Positions 53,418 to 62,701 of a DNA stretch of 64,000 bases are shown here, in pieces (position 1 is the first letter of the stretch; each line of letters opens with the position of its first letter). Made by a program: the position numbers and the translations under genes. The notes beneath the pieces were generated by a model, which was not told the DNA's origin, ran no database searches, and worked only from the letters and a program-made list of their open reading frames with translations. The DNA is from Brucepastera parasyntrophica (GTDB lineage Bacteria > Spirochaetota > Spirochaetia > Treponematales > Treponemataceae): positions 2,474,501-2,538,500 of the forward strand of contig NZ_CP084606.1 of NCBI RefSeq assembly GCF_022376835.1, in the 5' to 3' direction.

Positions 53418-54704
53418 ATGCTGTTACGACTGAAAAACGCTGTAAAATTACCGGTCTGTTTTGTTTTTGTGGTTGCCCTGCTGTTTTTGTCCTGTGCTTC
53501 ACAGCAGGAAAATTCGGAACCGGGCATGATCACTCTCGATTTCACCGTAACCGTTCCTGAACAGCTTCCTGACGGCGCTGAAATTACCCTTGCGGGTACT
53601 GTTAACGGGTGGAACCCGCAGGACCAGGCCTGGGTCGCCGAAAAAACGGGAGAAACGGTTTACCGGCTCGTTAAAACAATTGAAGCGGAACCCGGTAAAA
53701 AAATTGAATACAAGTGGACCCTTCAGCTTTCCGGCATGAAAAATTCCTGGGATCATGTGGAAGGCAGCGCCTCCGGCGGAGAAATCGGCAACCGGATATA
53801 TACGGTAAAGAAAAGCAAAAATGTTATAAAAGATACGGTCGCCCTGTTCAAGGGAAAAACGGATAAATCAACGGTGACGTCCGGGACCCTGGAAATTTTT
53901 ACGCTTGAAATGCCCCAGTTTTCCGACAAACGGGAACGCACAATCAGGGTATGGCTGCCGGACGGATATTCCGGGACCGATTCCTCAAAATCGCTCCCTG
54001 TTTTGTATATGCATGACGGTCAGAACCTTTTTGATTCCTATACTTCTTTTGCGGGGGAATGGAAAATTGACGAATCGATTACGGAAATGATGAAAAACGG
54101 AACCTACGGGGGATGTATTGTAGTCGGAATAGACAACGGCGGCGGACTGCGGAGCAACGAGCTTTCACCGCCTTTCAAACGGTCCCCGATGGGGAGCGGT
54201 TTTATTTCAGCTCCTGCCGGCCCTGAATATGCAGCCTTTATAACGGATACTCTGAAACCCTATATTGACGGACACTACAACACCAAACCCGGACGGACTG
54301 ATACAGGGGTCGGAGGCAGCAGCATGGGAGGTATCATGTCCTTTTATATGGCCATGGAATACCCCGAAACGTACGGATACGCGCTGGTTTTTTCACCTGC
54401 CCTGGCTGTTTACCCTGATGACGAAGTTATCGCCTACATTGACTCAAAGGATTTTTCAAAGCCGGCTTCGCTGCCGAAATTATTCATATATTCAGGCGGT
54501 TCCGCGCTTCCTTCCGAGCGGGGGACAGCGGGTGACGAAACCGCCATTGCCCGGTATGTTGAATTCCTCAGACGGGAACTGACTGAGCACGGTTATCCCG
54601 AAGGAAAAATTAAAACCCTGCTGGACCGGAGCAAACCCCATAATGAATCGGCCTGGGCCCAATATTTCCCCCAGGCGTTTCTCTGGCTCGTGTCCGGAAC
54701 ATAA
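53418..54704 (+). CDS. Esterase-D-like lipoprotein with N-terminal carbohydrate-binding module
   Basis: Signal peptide and lipobox (VVALLFLSC) lead to a CBM20/48-like beta domain (EITLAGTVNGWNPQDQAWVA, EYKWTLQLSGMKNSWDHVEG), then an esterase D/enterochelin-esterase fold with SLPVLYMHDGQNLF and the nucleophile elbow GVGGSSMGGIMSF. A catalytic His is in LLDRSKPHNESAW near the C terminus. It is anchored outside the cytoplasm and probably acts on acylated polysaccharide. The ribosome binding site TAAAGGAG comes from the degenerate two-hairpin repeat. Coding sequence from ATG at 53418. Confidence 0.83.
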   Translation: MLLRLKNAVKLPVCFVFVVALLFLSCASQQENSEPGMITLDFTVTVPEQLPDGAEITLAGTVNGWNPQDQAWVAEKTGETVYRLVKTIEAEPGKKIEYKWTLQLSGMKNSWDHVEGSASGGEIGNRIYTVKKSKNVIKDTVALFKGKTDKSTVTSGTLEIFTLEMPQFSDKRERTIRVWLPDGYSGTDSSKSLPVLYMHDGQNLFDSYTSFAGEWKIDESITEMMKNGTYGGCIVVGIDNGGGLRSNELSPPFKRSPMGSGFISAPAGPEYAAFITDTLKPYIDGHYNTKPGRTDTGVGGSSMGGIMSFYMAMEYPETYGYALVFSPALAVYPDDEVIAYIDSKDFSKPASLPKLFIYSGGSALPSERGTAGDETAIARYVEFLRRELTEHGYPEGKIKTLLDRSKPHNESAWAQYFPQAFLWLVSGT

Positions 54705-54734
54705 AATTCCCGCCGGAAAAATGTTACGGGAGTT

Positions 54735-54843
54735 TTACGTATAGTTCTTTAATGTAAGTTTCTGATGTAAAAAATTGGTTAATTCTTTACGGCAGAAACA
54801 CATACAACCGGAAATAGTCAAAGAATTCAAATTATTTGACTAT
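54735..54843 (-). repeat. Two-hairpin repeat, copy 5 (reversed)
   Basis: On the minus strand: left hairpin 54814-54843, spacer TTCCGGTTGTATGT, right hairpin 54758-54799, then TTACATTAAAGAAC. It lies between two plus-strand genes, facing the end of the esterase gene, so it cannot be a leader for a minus-strand gene here. Confidence 0.75.
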
Positions 54844-54897
54844 ACCGGACTTTTCCGAATATTGACCATGAAATATCAAAACGGTACCTTATAATAT

Positions 54898-55392
54898 ATG
54901 AAGATATTGCATTTGGGAAATGAAGAGCTCAGGAAAAAAGCAGAACCGGTAGCTGAAATCACGGAAGAAACAGCGAAACTGGTTAACGATATGTTTGAAG
55001 CCATGGAAAAAGAGAAGGGAGTCGGTCTCGCGGCTCCCCAGGTGGGGCTTGGTCTGAGGATTTTTATCGTGAAGGCTGACGACGGTGTGAGGCGGGCCTT
55101 CATCAATCCCCAGATAATAGCAACCTCGCAAAAGCAGGTGGTTTTTGAAGAGGGCTGCCTCAGCATCCCCAAAATATATGAAGATGTGATCCGCCCCGAA
55201 TCTATTACAATTCAGGCGAGAAATGAAAAAGGCCGCCGTTTTACTCTGGAAGCCGGCGGATATCTGGCCAGAATTATCCAGCATGAATATGATCATCTTG
55301 AGGGTATCCTGTTCATTGACCGCATTGATAAGGAAAAAAAGGCAAAAATCGAACAGAAATTCATAAAGAAAGCGGCGAAAAAGGACGCATAA
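54898..55392 (+). CDS. def: Peptide deformylase
   Basis: Removes the formyl group from nascent proteins. GVGLAAPQVGLGLRIFIVKA, EEGCLSIPKIYEDV with the metal-binding Cys and QHEYDHLEGILFIDRI with the HExxH-type site are all present; 164 residues, normal. Next to fmt with five bases between, so formylation and deformylation are co-expressed. Copy 5 of the two-hairpin repeat ends 54 bp upstream. Confidence 0.95.
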   Translation: MKILHLGNEELRKKAEPVAEITEETAKLVNDMFEAMEKEKGVGLAAPQVGLGLRIFIVKADDGVRRAFINPQIIATSQKQVVFEEGCLSIPKIYEDVIRPESITIQARNEKGRRFTLEAGGYLARIIQHEYDHLEGILFIDRIDKEKKAKIEQKFIKKAAKKDA

Positions 55393-55396
55393 CGAT

Positions 55397-56377
55397 ATGC
55401 TGAGAGTTCTTTTTGCCGGAAGCCCGGACTGTGCCGTTCCCGCGCTGCAGTCGGCGGCCCGTTCCCATATTATTGTGGGAGTTTTAACGAACCCAGCGGC
55501 TCCGGCCGGCCGTTCAAAAAGACTTGTTCCCACGCCGGTGGCGCAGGCCGCCGAAGAACTCAGGCAGGCCGGGCTTATTCCTGCCGGGACGCCTGTTTTA
55601 ACCCCTGACAGGGTAGCAGGTCCTGTTCTTGACGCAATAGCTGCGGCAAAGCCCGATATTCTGGCCTGTTTTGCGTACGGAAAAATGTTCGGACCCAAAA
55701 CCCTTGCCCTTTTCAGCCTTGGTGCCCTGAATATTCACCCGTCCCTCCTGCCCAGGTGGAGGGGGGCTACTCCTATCCAGGCTGCGATTCTTGCAGGCGA
55801 CAAGGAAACCGGTATCACAATCCAGAAAATGGGCCTTGAAATGGACGCGGGAGATATTATTCTGCAGAAAAAAATATCCCTGAATGGTACTGAAACTGCC
55901 GGCAGCCTTCTGGATACTGCGGCCCGCGAGGGCGCCGATTTACTGTCTGAGGCGCTCCGTCTCTGCGAATCGGGGACCCTGAACCCGGAGCCGCAGGACA
56001 GCTCCCTCGCAACCTATGCGCCTCCCCTGAAAAAGGAAGACGGTCTTCTTCGATGGACCGATACCGCAGAAAAACTGGATGCCCGGATCAGGGCCTTTTA
56101 TCCATGGCCGGGGACTTTTACTCCTGCCGGTGAAAATATCCTGCTCATTCACAGAGCCCATGTATACAGGAAAAATGCCGGGCCGGACAAAACAGCCGTT
56201 CCGGGGTTTGTTCTGGGAACAGACCCGAATGACGGTATTCTTATTCAAACCGGCGGCGGAATTCTTGCTGTTGAGCAGCTTCAATGGCGCGGGAAAAAGA
56301 ACAATGACTGGAAATCATTTATGAATGGCACCCGTAATTTTGAAAATACCATCCTTGGAAGTGGTTCCTCCGTATAA
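55397..56377 (+). CDS. fmt: Methionyl-tRNA formyltransferase
   Basis: Adds the formyl group to initiator Met-tRNA. LRVLFAGSPDCAVPALQSAA at the N terminus, INIHPSLLPRWRGATPIQAA with catalytic Asn and His, GITIQKMGLEMDAGDIILQK and the C-terminal FYPWPGTFT block are typical. 326 residues, normal. Four bases after the def stop; a ribosome binding site lies inside def. Confidence 0.95.
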   Translation: MLRVLFAGSPDCAVPALQSAARSHIIVGVLTNPAAPAGRSKRLVPTPVAQAAEELRQAGLIPAGTPVLTPDRVAGPVLDAIAAAKPDILACFAYGKMFGPKTLALFSLGALNIHPSLLPRWRGATPIQAAILAGDKETGITIQKMGLEMDAGDIILQKKISLNGTETAGSLLDTAAREGADLLSEALRLCESGTLNPEPQDSSLATYAPPLKKEDGLLRWTDTAEKLDARIRAFYPWPGTFTPAGENILLIHRAHVYRKNAGPDKTAVPGFVLGTDPNDGILIQTGGGILAVEQLQWRGKKNNDWKSFMNGTRNFENTILGSGSSV

Positions 56378-56532
56378 AACCGTACATGCCTGCCGGTAAA
56401 CGCTGATTGATACGTTCAGAATTGTTTGTTATAATTCCTGAAGGGTTTGCAGACTATGGTTTTTCAGGCGCATAGGCCTGTTTCGTCAAAAACTGTAACC
56501 ACGGAATATAATATTGTTTTTTCCACAGATAT

Positions 56533-56640
56533 ATAGTCAAATAATTAAAATTATTTGACTATTTCCGATTCTAAGTGTTTCTGATATAACGAATTAACAA
56601 ATTCGTTATATCAGAAACTAAACTTAAAGGTGTATAAAGG
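56533..56640 (+). repeat. Two-hairpin repeat, copy 6 (before the PASTA gene)
   Basis: Left hairpin 56533-56562, spacer TTCCGATTCTAAGT (identical to copy 4), right hairpin 56577-56618 using AACGAATT/AATTCGTT, then AACTTAAAGGTGTATAAAGG. The gene start is 22 bp further. Confidence 0.8.
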
Positions 56641-56661
56641 TAAGTTCAAAGGAATCATACA

Positions 56662-57702
56662 ATGAGTTTTTTAAAACCGGATATGGATGATCTTTCGCGG
56701 AAGCTTGAGAATAATTCCAAAACAATATTCCTGTGCGGCCTGGTCATGTTTCTTGTCACTGCGGCTGCCTGTGTAATTATTTTCTTTATTTCCCTTAAAA
56801 GCAGCGAACAGGTTATGGTCCCGGCGGTTACCGGAAAAGACCTGTCCGTCGCTATGCTTGAAATGCAGGCAAAGGAATTGTATCCGAGGATACAGCTCCG
56901 CTATTCTGACCAGCCTGAAGATAAGGGGATTATTCTCGAACAGAGTCCTTCCGCCGGGTCCATAGTTAAGGCTGGGCGGCGGATAAATCTTGTTGTCAGC
57001 AGGGGCATTATTATTGACCGTGTCGAAAATTTTACCGGCCAGAATATTGATGATGTTAAAATGCACCTGCAGGCCCTTTTTACCTCCATGTCAGTGCCGC
57101 TTCTTACTATTAAGGAGCCTGTTCTGTATCAATTCAGCACGGAACCCGCCGGAACTATTCTTGAGCAGAATCCTCCGCCGGACACTCCGATTACGGGTCC
57201 GATGCAGATGGATATGGTGGTGAGCCGCGGTCCTGAGAACAATAAAACCAGAGTTCCCGATTTAACCGGTCTTACAGTCCGGCGGACCCTGTCCGTTATA
57301 AAAGATTCCGATATTGTCTTTGATTTTTCTTCCCGGAACCCGGAAGGAAATGAACTCGCGGGTACCATTGTGTCTCAGATACCGGCGGGCGATTCTCTTG
57401 TCAATACCTTTTCCCGAGTTTCCGTTGTTATAGCATTCCCGGTCACCGCGACAGACGGAAATGTATACGGCATATTCACGGAAACCCTTCCTGATTATCC
57501 CTATCCCTTTACGATCCGGCTGGATGCAATTTCTCCGAACGGGGACCGCGCCGAACTTGTTTCGCTCAAACATCCCGGAGGGATTTTAACAATTCCCTAT
57601 GTTGTTCCCAGCGGTACTGTCCTTGCACTGACCATACTGAACAGGGAGATCAGTACCTTTGAGGTCCGGGCTCCTGCAGTTGAAGATGAAATGATGGATT
57701 AA
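56662..57702 (+). CDS. PASTA-domain membrane protein
   Basis: A short N-terminal cytosolic region is followed by one membrane segment (FLCGLVMFLVTAAACVIIFF, residues ~25-45) and three extracytoplasmic PASTA-type repeats, each with VP.. and a GxxxxxxxxL-like pattern (QVMVPAVTGKDLSVAMLEMQ; IIIDRVENFTGQNIDDVKMH; TRVPDLTGLTVRRTLSVIKD). PASTA repeats bind peptidoglycan fragments; here there is no kinase domain. It ends the def-fmt gene group and has its own repeat leader and terminator. Confidence 0.85.
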   Translation: MSFLKPDMDDLSRKLENNSKTIFLCGLVMFLVTAAACVIIFFISLKSSEQVMVPAVTGKDLSVAMLEMQAKELYPRIQLRYSDQPEDKGIILEQSPSAGSIVKAGRRINLVVSRGIIIDRVENFTGQNIDDVKMHLQALFTSMSVPLLTIKEPVLYQFSTEPAGTILEQNPPPDTPITGPMQMDMVVSRGPENNKTRVPDLTGLTVRRTLSVIKDSDIVFDFSSRNPEGNELAGTIVSQIPAGDSLVNTFSRVSVVIAFPVTATDGNVYGIFTETLPDYPYPFTIRLDAISPNGDRAELVSLKHPGGILTIPYVVPSGTVLALTILNREISTFEVRAPAVEDEMMD

Positions 57703-57720
57703 ACGCAAATAGTTTTTTAC

Positions 57721-57748
57721 GGCCCGGCAGATAACCGGGCCATTTTTT
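57721..57748 (+). terminator. Terminator of the PASTA gene
   Basis: GGCCCGG, loop CAGATAA, CCGGGCC and then a T-rich tract ATTTTTTAT; begins 19 bases after the stop. Confidence 0.82.
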
Positions 57749-57848
57749 ATATATGAAATTATGTCTGATATAGTAATGGTTTATATATAATACCATAACA
57801 GATATATAACTGTCTCTGTTATAGTACTTTGGCGGGAAATTTTTCCCT

Positions 57849-57877
57849 AAAAAAAGACGGTTCCATGCGGAACCGTC
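57849..57877 (-). terminator. Terminator of the NhaC-type gene
   Basis: GACGGTTCC, loop ATGC, GGAACCGTC with an A run on the plus strand (57849-57855), which is a T run on the minus strand. It lies 25 bases after the stop of the minus-strand antiporter gene. Confidence 0.85.
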
Positions 57878-57901
57878 CCTGCTGCCGGGAAGCCCCGGGC
57901 T

Positions 57902-59518
57902 TTACTTCTGGCTTATAAGTCTGGGAAGGAAGATCATTCCCGCCGCAAACACTACAAGCGTTCCGGCCCATCCTATAAAGGTGTTCAGGGCCAGTCCGCC
58001 GGCAATAAATCCGACCAGACTGCAGATAGCCACAAAAACCGCATACGGCATCTGGGTTGTCACATGTTCAAGATGGGGACAGCCGGCGCCGGTTGAGGAC
58101 AGTATGGTGGTATCGGAAATGGGCGAGGAATGGTCGCCGAATACCGCCCCGCTTAAAACAGCGGCAACACTGATCATAGCGGCGTTTAAAAGCGGAGCGC
58201 CTTCAAGACCTTTTGCCCCGGCCAGAGCGACCGCAATAGGCATTACGATAGGGATCATAATAGTAAAGGTTCCCCAGCTTGTTCCTGTTGAGAATGAAAT
58301 AAGCGCTGAAAGAATAAACGCGATACAGGGAAGAAGCCATATGGGGAAGCCCCCGTTGACCACCGTTTCCGAAAGGAAATTTGCGAGGCCGAGACCGCCT
58401 TCGTCCGGAGTATATTTAATTATGCCGCCTATGGTCCAGGCCATGGTCAGAATAATCAGTGCCGGTACCATTGAACTGATTCCGTCTTTCAGTGAGGCCG
58501 CCGCGGTTTTTATATTCAGCAGTCTTCGGCACATATAATATATGTAGGTGATAACTATGGTAAAGATGACTGCGTAAAAGAGGGCGACTGACGCGTCTGT
58601 GTCGTTAAAGGCCGTGGCAAGGGACATTGATGAAACAGCCTGTCCGAAAGAAGTTATTGTTTCTCCGTCGACGGCTCCCATCCAGGTTGTAACGGGGAAA
58701 AACACAACCGCCGTAATTATGAGTACAATGATGGGGAAGAGCATATCAAAGGGTTTTGCCCTGCTGTTTTCAATGTGTTCGACCTCGCCCGAAGGGGGGC
58801 CGAATTTCTTTTCATTCCACAAAAGACCCTGTTCTTTTGCCATCTTTTCCGAAGCCGCCATCGGGCCGAAATCTCTTCCCGACAGGATGAGAATCAGGAC
58901 CATAACAAGGGTGAGGAGAGCGTAAAGATTATAGGGTATGGAGCGGATAAAAAACGAGAATTCGGAAATCCCCAGACTTCCAAAGCCTTCGGAGCCTTTG
59001 ACAACCGACATAACCGTTACAACCCAGCTTGAAATCGGCGCGATTATACAGACCGGCGCCGCGGTCGAGTCGAGGATATACGCGAGTTTCGCCCGGGAAA
59101 TTTTCTGTTTGTCGGTAATGGGCCGCATGATCGTTCCGACTGCCAGTGAGTTAAAATAGTCATCGATAAAAATGAGCAGCCCCAAAAACCATGCCATAAG
59201 CTGCGATGTTTTTCTTGTTTTCAAGTGGTTCGAAGCCCAGGTTCCGAGGGCGTGGCTCGCTCCCGTACGGGACAGCATTCCCACAAGGCCGCCCAAAAGC
59301 GCACAGAACAGGAAAATTCTGATGTTCCACCCGTCATTGAGTGAATCCGCCAGCATGTCTGTTGTATTCATCAGGGCAAGCGCCGGATTTCCTCCCGCGA
59401 CGATTAACGCGCCGGAAAGGATCCCCAGAAAAAGTGAAATAATAACATCTTTTGTTATAAGCGCCAAAGCAATTGTCAGTAATGGAGGGATAAGCCCCCA
59501 GGCTCCAAAATGTTCCAT
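57902..59518 (-). CDS. NhaC-family Na+/H+ antiporter
   Basis: The 538-residue protein has about twelve to thirteen membrane segments and the NhaC-family look: GLIPPLLTIALALITKDVII near the start, LIFIDDYFNSLAVGTIMRPI in the middle, FSTGTSWGTFTIMIPIVMPI and HSSPISDTTILSSTGAGCPH near the end. It swaps Na+ for H+ or a substrate-proton pair across the inner membrane. ATG at 59518 is used; AAGGAG lies 11 bases upstream. Terminator at 57849. Confidence 0.85.
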   Translation of the reverse strand: MEHFGAWGLIPPLLTIALALITKDVIISLFLGILSGALIVAGGNPALALMNTTDMLADSLNDGWNIRIFLFCALLGGLVGMLSRTGASHALGTWASNHLKTRKTSQLMAWFLGLLIFIDDYFNSLAVGTIMRPITDKQKISRAKLAYILDSTAAPVCIIAPISSWVVTVMSVVKGSEGFGSLGISEFSFFIRSIPYNLYALLTLVMVLILILSGRDFGPMAASEKMAKEQGLLWNEKKFGPPSGEVEHIENSRAKPFDMLFPIIVLIITAVVFFPVTTWMGAVDGETITSFGQAVSSMSLATAFNDTDASVALFYAVIFTIVITYIYYMCRRLLNIKTAAASLKDGISSMVPALIILTMAWTIGGIIKYTPDEGGLGLANFLSETVVNGGFPIWLLPCIAFILSALISFSTGTSWGTFTIMIPIVMPIAVALAGAKGLEGAPLLNAAMISVAAVLSGAVFGDHSSPISDTTILSSTGAGCPHLEHVTTQMPYAVFVAICSLVGFIAGGLALNTFIGWAGTLVVFAAGMIFLPRLISQK

Positions 59519-59611
59519 AAAATAAACATCTCCTTTTAATATTTGGCATATCTTCAACTATTTATTCTAATCGAGCTTTCCGTTTCGCTCAACATTTTTT
59601 TTGAATTGTTT

Positions 59612-59900
59612 CCGCTTGACCTGGTTCCGGCTATATGAATAATGGTAGAAACCGGAAAAAACGGAATGCGGTGAGAATCCGCAGCGGTCCCGCCACTGTA
59701 AGCAGTGATGAACGCGCACAGTTACCCATTGGATACCAGGGGTTTGATATATCAGATCCATTCCGAGAAGGGCGCGTGTAAAACTTCCGGAAACCTGAAA
59801 ATTGAAAAGTTTTTATGTTTCGGAGTTTTTTTTCGCAAAAACAGAATAGTATCCAGTTTTACTTTTTTGTTTTATATCTGCAAGCCAGGAGACGCTTTTC
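59612..59900 (+). ncRNA. Cobalamin riboswitch
   Basis: The core shows CGGAATGCGGTGAGAATCCG and GCAGCGGTCCCGCCACTGTA (59670-59700) and the terminal B12 box AAGCCAGGAGACG (59882-59894). The 5' side has CCTGGTTCCGG paired with AACCGGAA. A long variable A/T-rich insert (about 59770-59880) separates the core from the B12 box. The BtuB-like gene begins 42 bp later, so B12 should repress its expression. Translational control is more likely than transcriptional as no T-tract terminator is seen. Confidence 0.9.
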
Positions 59901-59935
59901 GGTAATTTAAAAGCCCGGAACCCGAGGAGGTCTCC

Positions 59936-61939
59936 ATGCAACGTTTTTTTATTCTCTTTCTTTTCTGCTGCTCCATGCTTGCAGCGGAAACCATCCCTTC
60001 GTATGTAGTAACGGCAAACAGGACCGAGGAAGAAATCATAGAAGTCCCCGCAGGTGTGACCGTTATTACTTCACAGCAAATAAAAGAATCCGGGAAAACC
60101 AGTATGGTCCAGGTATTACGGGACCTCGGCGGCCTTACCTTTCACTCATATTCGGGAGTGGAATCATCCGCGCAGGTTTCAATGAGGGGTTTCAGCGAAA
60201 ATTCATTCGGACGTGTTTCAGTCTATGTTGACGGGAGAAAACTCAACAACCCCGATATGAATGGTTTGAACTGGCTTGCCATTCCGGTTTCTTCCATCGA
60301 CCGGATTGAAATCCTCGACGGCCCGGCCGGAGTTATATACGGCAGCGGCGCTGTCGGCGGAGTAATATATATTACAACCAAAGAAAATACCGGCGGGGCG
60401 GCCGCTTCGGCCCTCGTTTCCATGGGCAGTTTTGATTCCCACAGGCTGCAGCTGGGCGGCGGTTACGGCACGGATACAGCCGGTTTTTTCATATCAGCTG
60501 ATGTATTTCATACTGCAGGCAGCAGGGAACGGACCGAAACAACAAATATATACGCAGGCGCAAACGGGTTTTTTGATATAGCTGATATATGTACGATAAG
60601 GCCTTCCTTCAGTTATTATAACCAGCAATACCAGATGCCAGGCCCCCTTACCGCGGATCAGTATGAAAATAATCCTTCGATGGCGGTCAATCAGGATGAT
60701 GCCGGAAAGGAGACCGGCCTGACAGGGCAGGTAACCGCGGCATTTTATCTTTTTGATACTGTCCAAATCGACATCCCCGCAAGTTATACATTAAAGAAAA
60801 CCAGCGCTGATATGGTCAGCTGGTTTTCTTTTTCGGACAGGGTATACCATCTTTTTGATATTAAACCAAAGGCGGAATACAGCCGTGAGATAAAAACAGG
60901 TTCCATGAGGCTCAGCGGGGGACTCGATTTTGAAGGAGCCATCCTGACGGCAGAGTCTTTCGCCGATCCCGGCCGCACCAATTCTTCATTTGAATTTTCA
61001 ATTTCACAGTTCACACTGGCTCCCTTTATTTCCGCCGCGGTACCCCTTCCTTTTAACCTTATTCTGGGGGCAGGCGTCCGCTATTCCTTTTCGGCGGTCA
61101 ACGCCTACAAAGACAAGCCTGTTATCGGCCAGGACGCGTTCTGGAACCCTATATACGGAGACGAGATTGACGAATCGGATTTTTACCATTCTTTTGTCTA
61201 TGATATTTCCCTGACTTACCGTTTCCTGAGAAACTGTTCGGTATACATCACATACAGCACACTTTTCCGTATCCCGTTTGTCGATGAAAAAGCTGAACTT
61301 ACCGGCTATGGAATTGACAGGTTTAACGCTGATCTCCGGCCGGAACATGGATGGAATGCGGGCGCCGGATTTAAATATATTGTAAACCCGTTTTTATCCG
61401 TTGGGCTGAATGTATATTACATGAGTATATCCGACGAAATAGTCTATGCTTCCAGTAATGTGAATCTGGATGAAACAAGGCGGATCGGTGGTGATATAAA
61501 AATACATTTCGCGCCTTTAAATCAGGTAGAAGTGAGCGGCGGCGCCGGCTATGTTAATGCGGTTGTTGTTGACGGTTCTTATACCGATTATGAAATCCCC
61601 ATGGTCCCTGCCTTTACCGGAAATATGCAGGTCCTGCTCAGGCTGCCGCTCGGCTTCACCCTTTCTTCGGATATTTCCTATACCGGAACCAGATACTACA
61701 AGGATTCCTGGAGCAATATCGATGAAAAAATAGACCCGTATCTGTTATGGGGAATGTATATGTCTTTTTCACCTGATTTTATGACAAAGAGACTTGCACT
61801 TTCCCTGCGTATCGATAACATTCTTGATACAAAGTATGCCGAATACTGTGCGACCGATTATAATTCAATGCCCGCGGCCGTCGCATATTATCCGGGCAGC
61901 AGGAGATCCTTTACATTAAGTGTTTCATTTGCCTATTAA
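59936..61939 (+). CDS. TonB-dependent outer-membrane receptor, BtuB-like
   Basis: Signal peptide (MQRFFILFLFCCSMLAAE) is followed by a TonB box-like SYVVTANRTEEE, a plug domain (QVLRDLGGLTFHSYSGVESS, SVYVDGRKLNNPDMNGLNWL, VIYGSGAVGGVIYITTKENT) and a long beta-barrel ending with aromatic F/Y residues (SFTLSVSFAY). Position behind a cobalamin riboswitch indicates that it takes up B12 across the outer membrane. 667 residues, GAGGAGG before ATG. The tonB-like gene overlaps its end. Confidence 0.88.
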   Translation: MQRFFILFLFCCSMLAAETIPSYVVTANRTEEEIIEVPAGVTVITSQQIKESGKTSMVQVLRDLGGLTFHSYSGVESSAQVSMRGFSENSFGRVSVYVDGRKLNNPDMNGLNWLAIPVSSIDRIEILDGPAGVIYGSGAVGGVIYITTKENTGGAAASALVSMGSFDSHRLQLGGGYGTDTAGFFISADVFHTAGSRERTETTNIYAGANGFFDIADICTIRPSFSYYNQQYQMPGPLTADQYENNPSMAVNQDDAGKETGLTGQVTAAFYLFDTVQIDIPASYTLKKTSADMVSWFSFSDRVYHLFDIKPKAEYSREIKTGSMRLSGGLDFEGAILTAESFADPGRTNSSFEFSISQFTLAPFISAAVPLPFNLILGAGVRYSFSAVNAYKDKPVIGQDAFWNPIYGDEIDESDFYHSFVYDISLTYRFLRNCSVYITYSTLFRIPFVDEKAELTGYGIDRFNADLRPEHGWNAGAGFKYIVNPFLSVGLNVYYMSISDEIVYASSNVNLDETRRIGGDIKIHFAPLNQVEVSGGAGYVNAVVVDGSYTDYEIPMVPAFTGNMQVLLRLPLGFTLSSDISYTGTRYYKDSWSNIDEKIDPYLLWGMYMSFSPDFMTKRLALSLRIDNILDTKYAEYCATDYNSMPAAVAYYPGSRRSFTLSVSFAY

Positions 61940-62627
61940 TTCCGACAGAAAACGACTCCTGACCGCCGCTGTATGTACGCTCGTATTGTTCACCGGCGGT
62001 CTGCTTTTCTCATATCTTCTTCCCGCTGATCTGCTCCGGAAGCATGACTCCCTTGCTTCCGTATATTCCGCTGTTTCAATTACACTTTCCAACAGTCCGC
62101 CTGAAGGTGTCTCTCCTGGTAACGCAAAGAATCCGGTGTATAAGACAGAACCCGCGCGGGATTTGCCGCTTGAGTCCTCCATGTCCTGGAATCTCTCCGC
62201 TCAAAGCCCGGCGGAAGAACCTGGATTTGATTCTTCATATGATTTTTCCGGCGATTCCAGCGATATTCCGGAAAACCCATCCGGTCCCGGATTTCAGCAC
62301 AATTCCGAATCCTCAACAGAGAACGGCATTTCCATTGGTGCCCATGACGCCGGAAAAAACGAGTTTTTCATGTGGCTTGACGCCGCCATACGTACCAGAC
62401 TGAATTATCCTGAACGCGCCCGCCGCAGGAATATTGAAGGGACCGTTTTTCTCCTTGTTTCCGTCAGTCCGGGCGGAGAAACCTGCCGTGTCTCCGTGTC
62501 GGAATCTTCCGGCTCCGCTCTTCTTGACGCCCACGCGATACAGCTGGTCGAATCCCTGTTTCCTTCGCCATTACGTCCGGGTAAAGAATACCGGGATGTC
62601 ATAAAAATTACATATTTTCTCAAATAG
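61920..62627 (+). CDS. TonB-family energy transducer
   Basis: GTG at 61920 begins inside the receptor's last codons (20-base overlap). An N-terminal membrane segment (LLTAAVCTLVLFTGGLLFSY), a Pro/Ser-rich periplasmic linker and a C-terminal TonB domain (LNYPERARRRNIEGTVFLLV, VSPGGETCRVSVSESSGSAL) are visible. It transmits the proton-motive force to the receptor. ExbB and ExbD are not in this window. The overlap means B12 control should extend to both genes. Confidence 0.82.
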   Translation: MFHLPINSDRKRLLTAAVCTLVLFTGGLLFSYLLPADLLRKHDSLASVYSAVSITLSNSPPEGVSPGNAKNPVYKTEPARDLPLESSMSWNLSAQSPAEEPGFDSSYDFSGDSSDIPENPSGPGFQHNSESSTENGISIGAHDAGKNEFFMWLDAAIRTRLNYPERARRRNIEGTVFLLVSVSPGGETCRVSVSESSGSALLDAHAIQLVESLFPSPLRPGKEYRDVIKITYFLK

Positions 62628-62630
62628 TTA

Positions 62631-62661
62631 TTGACATATGATATTATACGATGTATAATAT
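62631..62661 (+). promoter_or_regulatory. Consensus promoter with overlapping palindrome
   Basis: TTGACA (62631-62636) and TATAAT (62654-62659) are 17 bp apart, a perfect consensus. ATATTATA (62641-62648) and TATAATAT (62654-62661) form an inverted repeat over the -10 box, a likely PadR operator. Confidence 0.75.
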
Positions 62662-62701
62662 AACAAGAATTATGATATTATATGAGGGTAATTAAAGGGA
62701 T

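Noticed and set aside
59705-59905. A 66-residue open frame upstream of the receptor gene
   Set aside because: It falls inside the cobalamin riboswitch.
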